Assembly: GCA_032629725.1 (NCBI GenBank)
Contig: JAFEVB010000036.1
Span: forward strand, 682,001-746,000
Length of the DNA stretch: 64,000 nucleotides
From: Gremmenia infestans
Taxonomy: Eukaryota; Ascomycota; Leotiomycetes; Helotiales; Hamatocanthoscyphaceae
Direction: 5' to 3'
Shown: one piece after another, positions 47,110 through 59,585 of the stretch
Layout: the number at the start of each line of letters is the position of its first letter
Position numbering within the stretch: the stretch's first letter is position 1
Notes under the pieces: generated by a model
Seen by the model: only the letters and a program-made list of their open reading frames with translations
What the model was told of the DNA's origin: nothing
Database searches by the model: none
Position numbers and translations under genes: made by a program

Positions 47110-50100
47110 CTAAACCTCCATCTTCCTCACTCTTGCAGCTTCCGAATCCTTCTCCACAAAGGTGGTGCCTCCAAAACCCATTGCGGACGTCTTCTTCCTG
47201 CGTCCCTTACGGTCTCCATATTTCTCGTCAAATTTGCGAATGGCAGATAGGGTGCTCATATCCTCGCTGATACTGGCGCTGATCTCCTCAATCGCTTTTG
47301 TGAAATGTTGTTTGGTGAGTATACGCTTCTCAGGGTATTTGTAAGGCTCATCACCTGTGTGTTTGGCTGCGGCTTCGTTTTCTTCGCGGATGCAGGCTAG
47401 TGCCGCTGCGACGGAGATATTCTTTAGATCTGAGCCCGAGTAGAAAGGTGTGTCTTTGGCCAGTTCAGAGAGTGATACGGATTCGTCAAGGAGTTCTTCC
47501 TTGAGATGAATTTTAAGAATTGCTTCTCGGTCTTTTTCAACCGGTAGGTCAACGAGTAATCGCCGTGGTAATCGACGGAGTACTGCTTCATCAAGATCGA
47601 AGGGGCGGTTGGTTGCTACCATAATGAAAGCTGAAAGATCGTTCATGCCATCCCACTCCCTGAGGAATTGATTCTGTGAAGAGCCGAGTTAGCCTTGTTT
47701 CACTTGTAAGAGATTTTCAAGAGCGCAGCGATGATTCACAGCTCGTGAGACATTCTTGCAGCAAAGCCCCAGAAACATATCTGCGAAACCCGAAAAGGCC
47801 AGAATACGGAACAAATACAGCGCTCGATGACTTACGATCAATTCTCGTTGAGCTGGACGCCTGGTCTCCCCACGAGCCGAAAATATGGCGTCAGCTTCGT
47901 CTACGAAGACTACACAAGGTGAAAGTTTCTTGGCAAGACTGAAAACAGCCTTGACGTTCTTCTCTCCTTCACCGACGAACATGTCATTGACATCTGCTCC
48001 ACTGATCTCAAGCATAGTTGCTCCGCTTTCTTTAGCCACAGCTTTCGCCAAGAGCGTTTTACCCGTTCCTGGGGGGCCGTAAAGGAGCAAACCAGGAATC
48101 TTATCAGTAGCGAGCACACCATACGAGAACGCTTCTGGGCGAATTAAGGACAGACTGGTCAAGGTCTTGAGAGCCTCAACGGTTTCTTTTGGGGCTCGAA
48201 TGTGGTCAAAAGTAGTACGAATATCTGCTGGAAGCACAACACCACTGAGCAATTTCTGTTCGTGGGAATTGCAATTCTTCTTGATCTGCTTGAGCTTTTC
48301 CTTAGTCAAGCCACCCTTACTGGCTTCAGAGACTTCGTCGAGCAATGTTTCCACGTCATCGTCTTCCTCCTTCAGTTCAGCAGCCCCCCAACTGAATTTG
48401 GCTTCGTCACTAGAAGAAAGTAGCCTTAGAGCTTCGCTGAAAACTGCCCCATCGATAGTGGAAGATTTAGAGCCTCCCAATATCGTGATCGCAAGCCTGC
48501 GAACGCGCGCGTACGGCCAGACCGCGTCTTCTAGGCCAGCTGAGTCTACAGCAGTACTGTCAAGTGCCTTTTCGAGGTCAATGACTGGCGTTAGGTGCTG
48601 AGTGCCATCTGCTAATTTCGAGACCATGTCTTCGACATGTCGAATGTTCATATTCCGGACTCGTGCCTTTTCGTCTGTTTCGAAAACAACGTCTTGTTCT
48701 GTTCTCCTGTCAGGTGGCACAAAAATTGTGCTTTTTTCTCCCTCAACCACATCTGATTGAAGATGCTGAATGTCGGGCTTAGAGAGAGCTGCTTCTCCTT
48801 CCTCGCTAGAATATGTCCCGACGCAAATGATATTTTTGCCGTCTTTCCAACGTTTGTTGATAGCTGTCCGGAGCCGCTGGAGCATATCCGCCCCTTGCTG
48901 GGTTCCAGTCAACGCTTTGTAATCTCGCACCTGGATAATAGTCCCGGAAGAAGCTGGCTTCGACTCGACTGGTTCCGTACAATCCGATTTGGAGGGAGAA
49001 GCAGCGCGCTTCACATCAGCTGCCGCCAATAGTTCACTGATAATAGCATTAAACTTTAGGTTGTTCCATTGGTCTGACTCGGAGGTTGAAGCCGGAGCTG
49101 ATTGTGGATTTTGACTGAAGTCCAAAATGCCAACCCTTTCAAATTTGAGGTCAAGGTTGGCAGGACTTTGCTTGTACTGTCTAGTGTGATTCTTATTTTT
49201 GGGAAGGACTGAATTCATCATCTTGAACCAATTCGGGAACTTTTGCTGATCTCCCTCATCGAGCGCGGCATCTTCTTCAGCGGGGTCCGTATCATACGTC
49301 TCTAACTTTCCAGCAACCCTTTGCGCATCGTATCCCAATAATGCAGTTTTCGAATAAGTCCATGCCACATTCTCATCAACATAGGGCCCCACGATCTGGG
49401 CAATATCCTGAGCATCAAGCCGTATAAGATCGGCCCCAAGCTTCGTGGCAATCGTCTCGACAACTGCATCCAAATAGAAAGCACCCCCATCTTTCGGACA
49501 TTGTAGAAGAGTGATAGGCCGGTTGATATTCAGGTTTTCCGAATTCTTGGGTGGGCGTAAAGACAATCCAGCTCGTAAGGAAGACAGTATCTCTTTGTAG
49601 ACATCTACGTGCATCGAATACTTTGCATCTTTGGTAGACGTCAAATCGCAATCGCCAAGTGCAAGGGTCATCCGGGCTACCTCTGCAGCCACAGAGCTAT
49701 CGTCGCCATCAACTTCGCCATTGACTCCCGTTATACCATAAACAGCGAGTGTCCCACTCTGAGTAAGATCTTCCAAGCACTTGACATTCCTTTTCCAGAA
49801 CCACTCTGGCAGCTGCACAGGCGGTAGTCCCTCAGTCTGTCGTGGTCGGTTTCCCTTCAGTCTTCCAGATGTAGATTTCCCATTGCCGTTCCGCGGCTTT
49901 GGTGTCAACGTGGAAGCCTCTCCTTGAGTTATTCTCGACGCTTCAGTACCATCTTGCTCGGCATTTCCATTTGAGGCTTTCGATGACTCAATTGATGGGT
50001 TCTCTGTGTGTCCATTTCCTTGACCCGCCGTTTCCTCCGGTGTTCGACGTGATATTGAGGAGCGGTGGAACGGTCTCGAGTAGATTGGGTGTCTAACGCC

Positions 50101-50175
50101 GGCGACGATTCGACAGGCGCGCCGAGAAATAGGTCTGCGTGCCGTACGGAGAGCGTGGATTGCTACGGCATGCAT
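47110..50175 (-). CDS. Mitochondrial AAA+ ATPase (Msp1/spastin-like module)
   Basis: Two exons on the minus strand, 50175-47836 and 47673-47110, encode 967 residues with a 162-bp phase-0 intron (...RREL I|NQFLREWDG). The N-terminus is Arg/Ser-rich without acids, a mitochondrial presequence. The middle 600 residues are poorly conserved. A single AAA module sits near the C-terminus: Walker A GPPGTGKT near 699, Walker B CVVFVDEADAIF near 757, and second-region arginines in LRRLPRR. The arrangement of a pore-like FVGEGEKNVKAVF and DHIRAPKETVEAL resembles Msp1/ATAD1- and spastin-clade ATPases. It is likely a mitochondrial protein-remodelling or extraction ATPase; the exact clade was not tested. 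The C-terminal SAIRKFDEKYGDRKGRRK helix is typical of fungal homologues. Confidence 0.88.
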
Positions 50176-51386
50176 TCGGTAGAGGGTTGCGCTCGGGGAG
50201 AGCGACTACGGAAAGGATGGCAGAGCGTAGTCTTTTGCGGAGTGTAGACTAGGAGTGGATGAAATTATTTGAGGCTCAACTCAATCGGATCATGTGATTA
50301 CTTTTACTGCAATTTCCCGAGATTCTTCAAAGAGCACACTAATATGCTTTTATGTATATGTAGGAGGTCCAGCTGAGTAACATAAGGGGTTTTTTTTGCA
50401 ATAATACTTTATTAAAAAGCTAATTATATGGCTAATAAGCTATATAAAGTTAACTTTTTAAGGTTCTACACTTCTTGTGTGGCTAATGTGGCTGATGTTG
50501 CCATGCCTACCTCGCCAGAAAATTGATAAACACCTGAATCGCCCACATCATAGAAAATACTAGGTATAGTTATAAAGCCAACTTTAATAGTATTCAAAGC
50601 GCTAGTAAATCTTTAACTATGTCTTATATATTAGTACTAGATACCCTTTCGTTTTGGTCCTAATTTGCTAACTATAAAGCTAGGAAGCTAAGGTTAAGGT
50701 GCCCAGCCCAGAACCAAATGATAAAATTAGCCGAGTGCATAGGCCATCCACTCCACTCCACTCTACTAAAAGATCAATAACTACTTACCTAGGTACCTAC
50801 CCGAGCCTGCCTACTTGAATCGCCCACATTAGAACGGATACTAAAGTTGTGAAGCTAGTTTTAGAAGTATTAGAAAGGGCTTGCAAAGCTCTAAATATCT
50901 CTCATATATTACTTGTACTATTATCCGCGTTATAGTAATTATTAGTGACTGAGAAGGTAAGTGAGTTGCAGTAGAGAGCTGAGCACAAGCAGAGAAATGG
51001 CTGCCATTTAGAATGGGTGGGAAAGCATTTGATAACTCGGCAAACTCTTTGACCTTTGAGTGAACCTCTTTTATCCGTCCTGATCCTAAAACCATTGACC
51101 TAAAGGTTTCAGGCATCAGGAAATTTTACGTATGATTTTATAGCAAATTAAATGTTGACCGAGGCTTTCATACTTTCATACAATGCACTCTTGTCGGCCA
51201 CACAGGTCTTTATTACCCCTGCAAATAGGACTGCCTAGGACGCCCTGTCTTTTCATCAACTTCACTTAAAGTAAGAGCGCATGACTTTGGACTTTCACAA
51301 CCAGCGATTAGTTCAGCAAGCTTGTAGCCGAGTACTAGTTGCCAATAGTAATACCAATCAATTACTACGGTAGTAGAGTTGACTGC
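50176..51386. other. Intergenic region with AT-rich relic
   Basis: From about 50,380 to 50,950 the sequence becomes AT-rich with stops in all frames and carries a diverged 100-bp direct repeat. A TTACCTAGGTACCTA word is at 50785-50799. No gene is recognised. Confidence 0.55.
50535..50918. repeat. Diverged direct repeat pair, RIP-like
   Basis: Copies at about 50535-50637 and 50815-50918 share starts TGAATCGCCCACAT and ends TCATATATTA/CTTATATATTA-like, then GTAC. Between them most differences I can align are A/G or C/T transitions. They look like two fragments of one old repeat mutated by RIP. No transposase or terminal structure was identified. Confidence 0.6.
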
Positions 51387-54300
51387 CTAAAAGTATACAT
51401 CCCGGAGCAACGGATCCGTAGAGACCAATAAAGCAGAAGGTGTTGTATCCTCCGGCGAGAGCTCAAGGGTAGGCAATGCAAGCTCAAGTATCCGGACAAG
51501 AGGAGGAGGGACTCCAACAGCCTGTTTGAAATCAACCCGAGTCTTATTTCCTTCGTGGGCACCAGTGCCACCAATATCAGCCCTCATATTCCCCCTATGA
51601 ACTTCCCAACGTCCGTTGATATCTCCATTTATACTGGACACAAAACTTTCAATATGATCCCCATTTATGACGTCCAGACGTTCAACCTCCCATAAAACGG
51701 CGCCAGATCCATCTTCACTAGGTTGGCATGCTTGGAAGATAAAGCTGGTCAGAGGACCGGTAACTTCACCGACCAGCATCCTCTGTTCCGGGTATGGATC
51801 GGCATATTGCCTCATTGGAAGATTTACTGAAACCCAAAATTGACATGCCACACTAACAATGGCCTGGTAATCCGGGTCTGCGCCAGTGAAACCCGTTCCA
51901 ACATAAGTTTCGGATATTCCGTTTAAGATGATCCGGAGAATATTAACTAGGTGTTTAAAAACAAAAGCTGATTCCGCATCCCTTTGTTGGAGTATCTTGA
52001 TGATGCGATTTGAAAGAACTGGTAGATATGTTGCACATAGGACCCACCCGCCAATTGAATGAAAGCCAACATGAAGAGCGGCAGGTAGGAACTCAGTCAT
52101 CAGAAAGTGGGTAAATTCCGGACGTTTCATGCCTTTCCTGACGTAGGTCATATGTCTCCCTACCCGGCACTGGATCAGGTCTTTTCTCCATCCGCTGTAA
52201 AGGTAGTGGAAGAGAATTGGACAAGTTCTTCTAGGGTGTTCGATAAGCCGCAATGAGTAGGAAATGATACCGGCAGCAAAGAGGTTGGGATCGGCATCCT
52301 CAGGCCAGTAGTGGGCTGACGGCTGGCTGAAGAAGTCTAACGTTGGCCGAATCTCGCTGGCATATGACCTCAATATAGAGATGATGAGTTGAACGAACGA
52401 AACATATTCCTTGAGTTCATTGGAGCCAGGGGTCATTGTTTCCAACTGGTGCTTCATGGATTCCATTACCTCTTTCAACATAAGAGAGAAAATGGTGCAT
52501 GCTTCTTTTTGTGACTTGTTGCCGAACACTAAATCCACGTTGGTTTGGTTGAGCAAGGTAGTACGCATGATGTCAACAGCGGCTACAGAAGTTAGTATTT
52601 CAATTTTGCAAGGGATGCTTGGGGGCATACTTTTGAAGAGTGTGTGGTTAGGAAACCTGTTTTCTCCGAGGGTCCCCGAGTCGACGATGCTAGATGCAAT
52701 TCTATGTGGCCAAATCGCTAAGTAATGAGCCTTGGTTTGCAATCTAGTCGTCAAGATATTGACCATATCATGCGCAAATGGGACTTCTGATTGCGGTTTC
52801 GAAAGAGCCAGTAACCATTCCAAACCGATGTCGAAACCGTTGACCTAAAACTGTCAATGGAAAAGGTCCGAAAAAGACGAGTCAATTTTACCTTCAAGTC
52901 ATCCAGGTTCTTATGCTCGACTAACGTACTGAGAAATAATGGCCAATATGCGTTCGATTTATTAATTCCATTACGTTGTTGAAAAACAGCATTCGGGCCT
53001 TTCACGAGGAAGTCATCAAGGTTCTGGAGTCGTTAGTAAGTACAATGAATTAATGTGGCATGCAACTCACCATAGCGCTCTCGGTGAGCTTTACTACCAA
53101 TGAGGACCAACAGAGGACTAAATCAGACATAAGTTGAGAATCCAGAGATTTTCCTGAATCACTTTGGAGACCCCGTCGCATTGCAGTGCGAAGCAGGGGA
53201 AGGATTTCTGGTTGAAGACGCTAATAGAGTAAGTATTGACGAGTCGGCTGCAAGGAGAAGGATGGACACGCACGTATATCAGCTCCACACGGTCCAGATT
53301 TAGATTTTCTAAACTGCCCTGGCTATCGGAATTGGTAGCGCAGGTTGAGTCTGGCAGCGGTAGGCAAACGGGCTCCAAGCGGTCAATTTGTTCCATGTAA
53401 TGACAAATGCTGTCCACGCAGTTTTGCAGACTCCCTTCCGAGTAATCATCTTCACCCCATGAATCAGGCTGGCTAGCTTTGCAAAGAAGTCCTATAGAAT
53501 GTCAATAACGTTCTAACGACATGGTGGAAAGACCGACCTGGGTTAAAGGCTTGGATAGCTAACTGTGGAGACGTAGCAGCCTTGACAGTATAGTCCATGG
53601 CCCTCACCATTACGCGTAGAGTCTCAATTGTGCTTCTTCTGTTCGCCAGAATTGTCTGTTTTAACAAGCCTTCTGAGATTGGGTTCCGATCAGTTTTCTC
53701 GAGCGCCTCAGCCTGATGCCGCACCTCTGATTCGATTCCAAGATACTGCTGATAAAGTTTCGCCGAGAACTCATTCTGCCAAAGCGCAAATGGCTGGTAG
53801 GTAACAGAGCTCGAAGAATTAGTCACAACAAATCGCGCGAGATTCTCCCAAGCTCTTATGTTTATCAAACAGGCTTCCTTGTGTGATCGATCCGCGATCA
53901 CAAGCTCCTGGACAAGGGAAAGAGAAGGTCTATGGTCTGCCGGGGCTGCCCAGTACAAAGTGCAGAGAAGATCGTGGTGGTTTCGTAACGAAGCCAATTC
54001 TCGTTGATGGATCGCTTCTTCCTTTGGATATTGTCGATCATGATTGGGAAGCAGTCGCGCAACCAAGTTGCGAATACTCTTGATGTCTCCTGCTTTTTCC
54101 ATATGCTTGATTGCCATAGCCACAATTTTGAGGAAGATGTGAAAGCAGCGGTCTTCCGGGTCGACGTCTAACGATGGTTCCTTGTCAAGCTCCCTTAGAA
54201 AACGTGGCGAATCATAGACCTCTTCGTTACGTAGATGAGCGAGCTTCTGGGATGCGAAGAAGTCGAAGATAGCTCCTATCACACCACTACATTTCCACCA

Positions 54301-57300
54301 ACTCCAAACAGTTATTAGATAATGACAGCGGCTAACAAGCGCTCTGCAATAATCGTTAAATCCAGGCGATTGCCTGGGGTTTGAACCGTATAACGAAAAT
54401 ATTATTTTTAGCATCTGCTGCGGCAATGACCAATTGTCAAATGAGTTATTTCGACGTCGGCCAAGTTTGACGACCCCGAACTCGTCAAATTCGCAGAGCG
54501 GTAGAAGAGAAAACATCGAATACCATAGTTGCTCCATGGTTCGTGCGTCTTTAGTACTCTTCGCCTCATTATCAATGAGTTCCTGATTAACGATGTCCCA
54601 GAAAGAACCTCTCGAGATGTGAGCTGCTTCCAGTACCCTCATTATGATTACCCAGGATTCAGCAGCAAAGTGATCATTGCGGATCCCTCGTTCCCGGAAT
54701 GAAAGATATTGGAGGTCGTCATAAAGTTTTCTTATTCCACCTAGGCCATGAGCGAGCAATAAGCCGACACAAGTACGCGCAACACTTTTCAGCACGTCTT
54801 CAACTTTGAATCCGAGTGCAGCATTCTCTGGTCGTGCACGAGCAACTTGAAGGATCCGCAATCCTACTAACATAGACCGATTCAAGATCTCAATCAATTG
54901 AGGGCGTGTCTGTTGGACTGCAGAAATCTGGCTACTGACGCGAGATGAGACGTCTCGGAGGATTTCAATGAGCCTGGTCAGAAAATCGGTATCATCATCA
55001 GAGTCTGTAAAACTTAAATGGGTTTGAACATAATCGACAATAAACGTTGCTACGGATATGGTGTTGACCGTCGCCGGCGTTGACGGCGTTGACGCTGGCG
55101 AGGCTGAGAGGTGTTGATCGAGAATCCAGTCAAAACAAACACCAATTTCAGACGAAACGACTTGATTCCATGGACCCCATCGAAAGGCCCTATCGCCAAG
55201 CTGGATTGAGGCATATTGATTTGAGGCCCCTGTTTGAACAATCCTTCCCTTAATTGCCTTGGAAAGGCGACCACTTCCTATGAAAGTGGTCTCGTGGAAG
55301 TAAATTCCAGACTGCAATGGGAAAATATCAAAATGGAGCGGATACTTTGTCCCAAATTTGCCTAGACCCAGTAATTTGCTTCCCTCACCGGAAACATCTT
55401 GTAAGAGCGTTGGAGAAAGGACTTCTAGGATCATAGGCTCGCTTGGCTGGCGATATCTTGCTGCGCCGACATCTACCCGTTCTGGTTGAGGCTTCCTACG
55501 TCGGGAGCCCTTCAATGTAAGTTGAGCTGGAATTATAGGTGTTTCGCCCGCTTCTCCCTGGACCTCAACCCGTGACTTTACAACGTCATCATCGGCAAGG
55601 AACCTTCCAAGTTGAAGGTTGACCTGAGGCCCGCGACGCTTTCGGGCAGTCCTGTAAATTGCATCCAAAGTCTTCTTGGTCGATTTGAAAGTAGAGGCCG
55701 GGTTCTGAAGGAAGTACTCCATTTCAAGAGCTTCAAGCTGTGCAGGTCTTGCGGAGGGAGCGACACGATGCGACGTGTCAGGGCGTGTCTGCGGATGATT
55801 CCACACTCTCTTCTTTCCGACTGGGGGCGCACCGTGATGGTCGACCATGGGTTCTTCGGAAATCACGAAATTATTCATAGATCTCTGTTTCACCCCCGAT
55901 ACAAGAATCTTTCGTGGCATCTCCATTGATCGATTTCGAACGTCCATGAAATGTCTCCCTTTGCTCATAGGCGACTGCAGTCTAGTCTGTCGATTACTCG
56001 CAATTGGGTCAAGAGGCCGTCTCATGGGACTGATCGAGGGCTCTGGTACAGTGCTGAGTAGTTTAGGCTTGATTTTGCCCACTCTCCAATCTTCTAGAAC
56101 ACTTTGAGCATCAAATGTGTCTTCCCGGTCCGCTAGTCTGATATACTTCCTCGATGGACTCTGCTTCCCTTGCCCAGGTTTCAATCTTGCAGTACGGGCA
56201 GCTATCCTAACGAACTGGGGAATTTCTGATCGACTTTGATTGTTTATGTCCGTGACGTCTAAAACACTAAGCCTTGGAGGGATTTTTATCGTAGAACGAC
56301 TAGCATTGGCGAGCTTTGCACGCCTAAACGAAGGCCTACCCTCTCGAAGTTTGCTAGCGTTGCTCTTGATCGGCTGTCGAGGTTGTTTTAGATGCTCGGT
56401 GATCTTAGGCTGGCGTACACATCCGCTGCCACGCTTTCGAGAGACTGCTGTCGCATCCAAACGTCTTCTTTTTCGGAAGTTGCCACCAGCAAGTTTTGTT
56501 TGGCGCTTGTGACTTGGAAGCATTTGATCAATTCTATCATCCTCGTCGGCAGAACCCTCTCGTTCAAAAAGTTGGTCCAGCCCATTGACCCTGTCGTCCT
56601 CCATGGCAATTCCGTTCTCGTCCATTTCGTCGTCATCCGAATCGTCGGAAATAAAATGCATCCTAGTGTGCGTCGCGGTAGATGGACTTCCTGCTGTACC
56701 TGAGGGCCTGGGAAGTGCTACACCACGTCGAGCTGGTAACTTGGCGGGGGATACACTGAAGCTCTGTCGGTGGGTGCGACTTGAAGCTGTGAGCTTTCTA
56801 TGTGGTTGATCTAATCGAAGATGGGATGCTGGAAGTACGCCCCGAATCTTCTTACCAACTTTTCGGACTTGAACTGATTCGGCAGAAGATGAGGCCGATG
56901 AATGTGACAAATCATTCCCTGTCCCAAAGGGATCGCCAAGATCACTATCAGAGTCAATGAATACAGGGTCGGGAATTGGTTTGATAGCACTCGTCGCCGG
57001 TGTTGGTAAATCCGCCGCCCCGTTTTCACGGGGCGCATCTTGTTCAAGCCGGGTAGGTGTTGCTTCCTTAGATGACGAATATGATAATGTTCGAGATAGA
57101 GATGTCCTGGTGATGTGTGGTGTAGCTGCAAAAGGGGAGCTCGTAGCTGGTGGAGAGGCAGGGACATCGAAAATGTCGTTATTTTTGCTCCAAGTTTTTC
57201 TAGGGCGATTCTGAATTTTAGACAACGAAGGGTTTCGAGGTTTCGACGTGTATGTCTTCACACGACGCTTGGGGTTGGCTGGGTGCGGAGCAGGTATTGG

Positions 57301-58380
57301 GGCTCGCAGGAGCTCCTCGATATCGGGAAATTCATCATCACTACCTATGGCAAGAGCCTCGTTCGTATTATCGGTCTCATGCTCGTTCTGGGAGGATGGC
57401 GGAAGTGGTGGGGAAGATGGAGGATTCCAGTCAACATCCATCTGCTGACTCTCCTCCATCTCAAATTCCATGTCTTGAGAATCAGGATCTGGGGAGGATG
57501 CGTCTCTATTCTTTTTGTTCCTCTCGTCTTGAATTTGGGCCATTCTCAACGGCGTCATGCCACGTGCCCTGGCAATTCGGCGGTACTTCTCCTCCTCGAG
57601 AACGTACGGGTGCAACTGAATGAGATTCCGCTGCCGAAAAGTGCGTCTGTACACATCCAGAGGCGGCCCTTGAAGTGGCGGGAACGGTCTCTCCCCAGTC
57701 GTAGACTCCAGTTGAATAGGCTGAATTGGGTTTTCAGAGGCCTGGTGTTTCTCGCTATGGGTGGATTTACTCATTCCCATCCTCGCCGAGGCCTGACTAC
57801 TCGGAGGAGTTGTCAGGGGACTCGAAGACGGTGTGGTAATTCGTACATAGGTTTGAGATATATCGTCAACAAAGTCGGGCCCAGAAACTTGATGGTGTTG
57901 CCTTGAAGCGGAGAGTGTATTTGCCGTATCGTCATAATCAAGAAACCCTAGAGGAAATCTGAAGCTTTGTGGCGACTTTGGAGAGGGTTGTAGAGGCGCT
58001 TCACGGGCCTGGTGAAAAGACGTCAGGGGCTCTTTCAAGGGCTCCTCCTCTCTTGAATTGCCACCTCTGTCCTCCGAATGTTCAGCATCTGCAGGAGTCC
58101 GCTCCAAAGGGGGGATGCTAAGCGCGGGGCTTTCGTCTTCCTTGTGAATATGTACATTTTGAGACACGTCTTGGTGGTTTTCCTCAGAGTATTCCTCGTT
58201 GTGTTCTTCGTTGAGTTCCGCGTTAAGTCCTGTGTTAATAGGCAGTCCAGTCGCTACTGCATCATTAATGGCACTGCTGTGAAATGTGCTGTCGACGCCC
58301 GAGTCCACGTCCAAATCTAAGTCCAGGTCATCGTCATCGTCCGAGTCTGGCACCTCCCCTTTCTCTTTCCAATTTGCCAT
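51387..58380 (-). CDS. mus7: DNA replication-repair protein Mus7/Mms22
   Basis: Six exons on the minus strand (58380-53538, 53491-53274, 53220-53071, 53023-52892, 52844-52631, 52582-51387) give 2250 residues with all phases closing. It starts MANWKEKGEVPDSDDDDD, the typical Mus7/Mms22 opening. About 900 disordered, basic and acidic residues follow with Ser/Pro-rich stretches. The Mus7/MMS22 domain begins near residue 1010 (LHFDIFPLQSGIYFHETTFIGSGRLSKAI in part), continues through RAFRWGPWNQ, and passes into a long helical C-terminal part. In yeasts Mms22 works with the Rtt101/Rtt107 or Brc1 ubiquitin-ligase complex to rescue stalled replication forks. An upstream in-frame ATG at 58422 would add 14 hydrophobic residues; 58380 is preferred because it begins at the conserved motif. 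Intron 5 (54 bp) is open and divisible by three. Confidence 0.92.
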
Positions 58381-58689
58381 ATGTGTCAGATGGCATGCTA
58401 ATAATCCGTAAAGTCCTGACACGGTTTGGACAGGAATTGCGGGGGATTATTTGAATGTCGAGGTGCAAACGCGGTTGAGTGAGACGCGTCGTAGGTAGAG
58501 TCTCCACTCTTTATTATTCTACGCCAAAAATTCCAAGACCCTCCGGTTATTGATCCGAGCACGTACTGGACGCCACCTCAAAATCTATCACAGTGTATAA
58601 GGTACCTATAGCCTTTACACATTTTACAAACACATATCTATCTACTCTCTTGGCATGTACGCCTATGCTCTGAGAATCTCTGCCGGACG
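58381..58689. other. Short divergent intergenic region
   Basis: About 300 bp shared upstream region of mus7 and the small plus-strand gene. Nothing specific recognised. Confidence 0.5.
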
Positions 58690-58946
58690 ATGAGCGGCAT
58701 TCGCGGCATAGTTCCTCTTCTTCTGGCTACTGCAGTTGGCATTGGCAATGGTATGCTTCGGTCTTGCACTATATCGTTATCATTTTCTATACTAATCTGC
58801 AATGTCCAATAGGCATTTATGTATTCGGGCCAGCTTTCAAGGAGCAACAGGAGCTAAATAACAACGAGGCAGGGTTCGTTCCCGACGAAATACAATGGGG
58901 TGTCAGATTTACTGAACGCGAGCAGGAAACCTCTGGAAGTCACTAG
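58690..58946 (+). CDS. Small hydrophobic-start protein, probably mitochondrial or membrane
   Basis: Two exons (58690-58750, 58813-58946) encode 64 residues with a 62-bp phase-1 intron. The start MSGIRGIVPLLLATAVGIGNG is a single hydrophobic segment with a basic residue. The continuation IYVFGPAFKEQQELNN resembles fungal small single-pass mitochondrial proteins that I recall only vaguely. The C-terminal part in this frame (VRFTEREQETSGSH) is less convincing, and another frame continues as strong coding sequence to 59169. So the true product may be longer (see finding). No function assigned. Confidence 0.6.
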
Positions 58947-59585
58947 GGAACGCAAAGAGGATGAATTTAAAATTATAAGGGCGGCAGAAGCTGCAGCAAG
59001 CAAGTCTGCGGCTACTGAAGCTGCCTTGGAACAGGGGGGATCCTCCAGTTCGTGGTGGCCCAGATTACTGTGGACAGGAAATGTTTCTGGTGACAAAAGC
59101 AAGCCCTCCACCGACACACTGAGCGAGGCCACAAAGAAAGAAGGGGGAGAGGAGGCTGGAGAAAAGTAGAACAAGACTACAGGATGAGAGATCGGTCGGT
59201 TTCCAGCGCATCAGAGGAGAAATGGGAATCTCAAACTCGACCAGGGCTCTGGAGTTCGGTGCAGTCAGTGTTGGCGAACACACATATCGACGAATATATA
59301 ATTACGATAACCTTTCCACGCTTTCAAATACGCCGATTCCCATCCCCCGCCTAACCCTTACCTTGAGATCTTCAACTCCCCGTGGAACATCCCATTTTCC
59401 TTAGGAAGTTCCTAATACATCAATGTCACGTGACTGTTTGCATCAACGTAACGTCATCGGTCATGCTGTCCTGCGCCTGCGCCTGCCTTGCCCCCTTGAT
59501 AAAGACGCGTGAGACATCGCGTTTCTATACAGATAATTCTTACATCCACACTCTCTATTCTTCTGTTTATTCGAAATCAGCCATC
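58947..59585. other. Interval with an unexplained open frame
   Basis: From about 58900 to 59169 a frame shifted relative to the small gene encodes an Ala/Glu/Lys-rich, protein-like sequence ending EAGEK. It may be the real 3' exon of that gene. The rest up to 59585 is the promoter of the DUF726 gene with no recognised elements. Confidence 0.45.

Noticed and set aside
51387..58380. Two separate genes (a 1600-residue and a 480-residue protein) instead of one
   Set aside because: Four intermediate exons close in phase with standard splice signals, and the second part matches the C-terminal extension expected for Mus7/Mms22.
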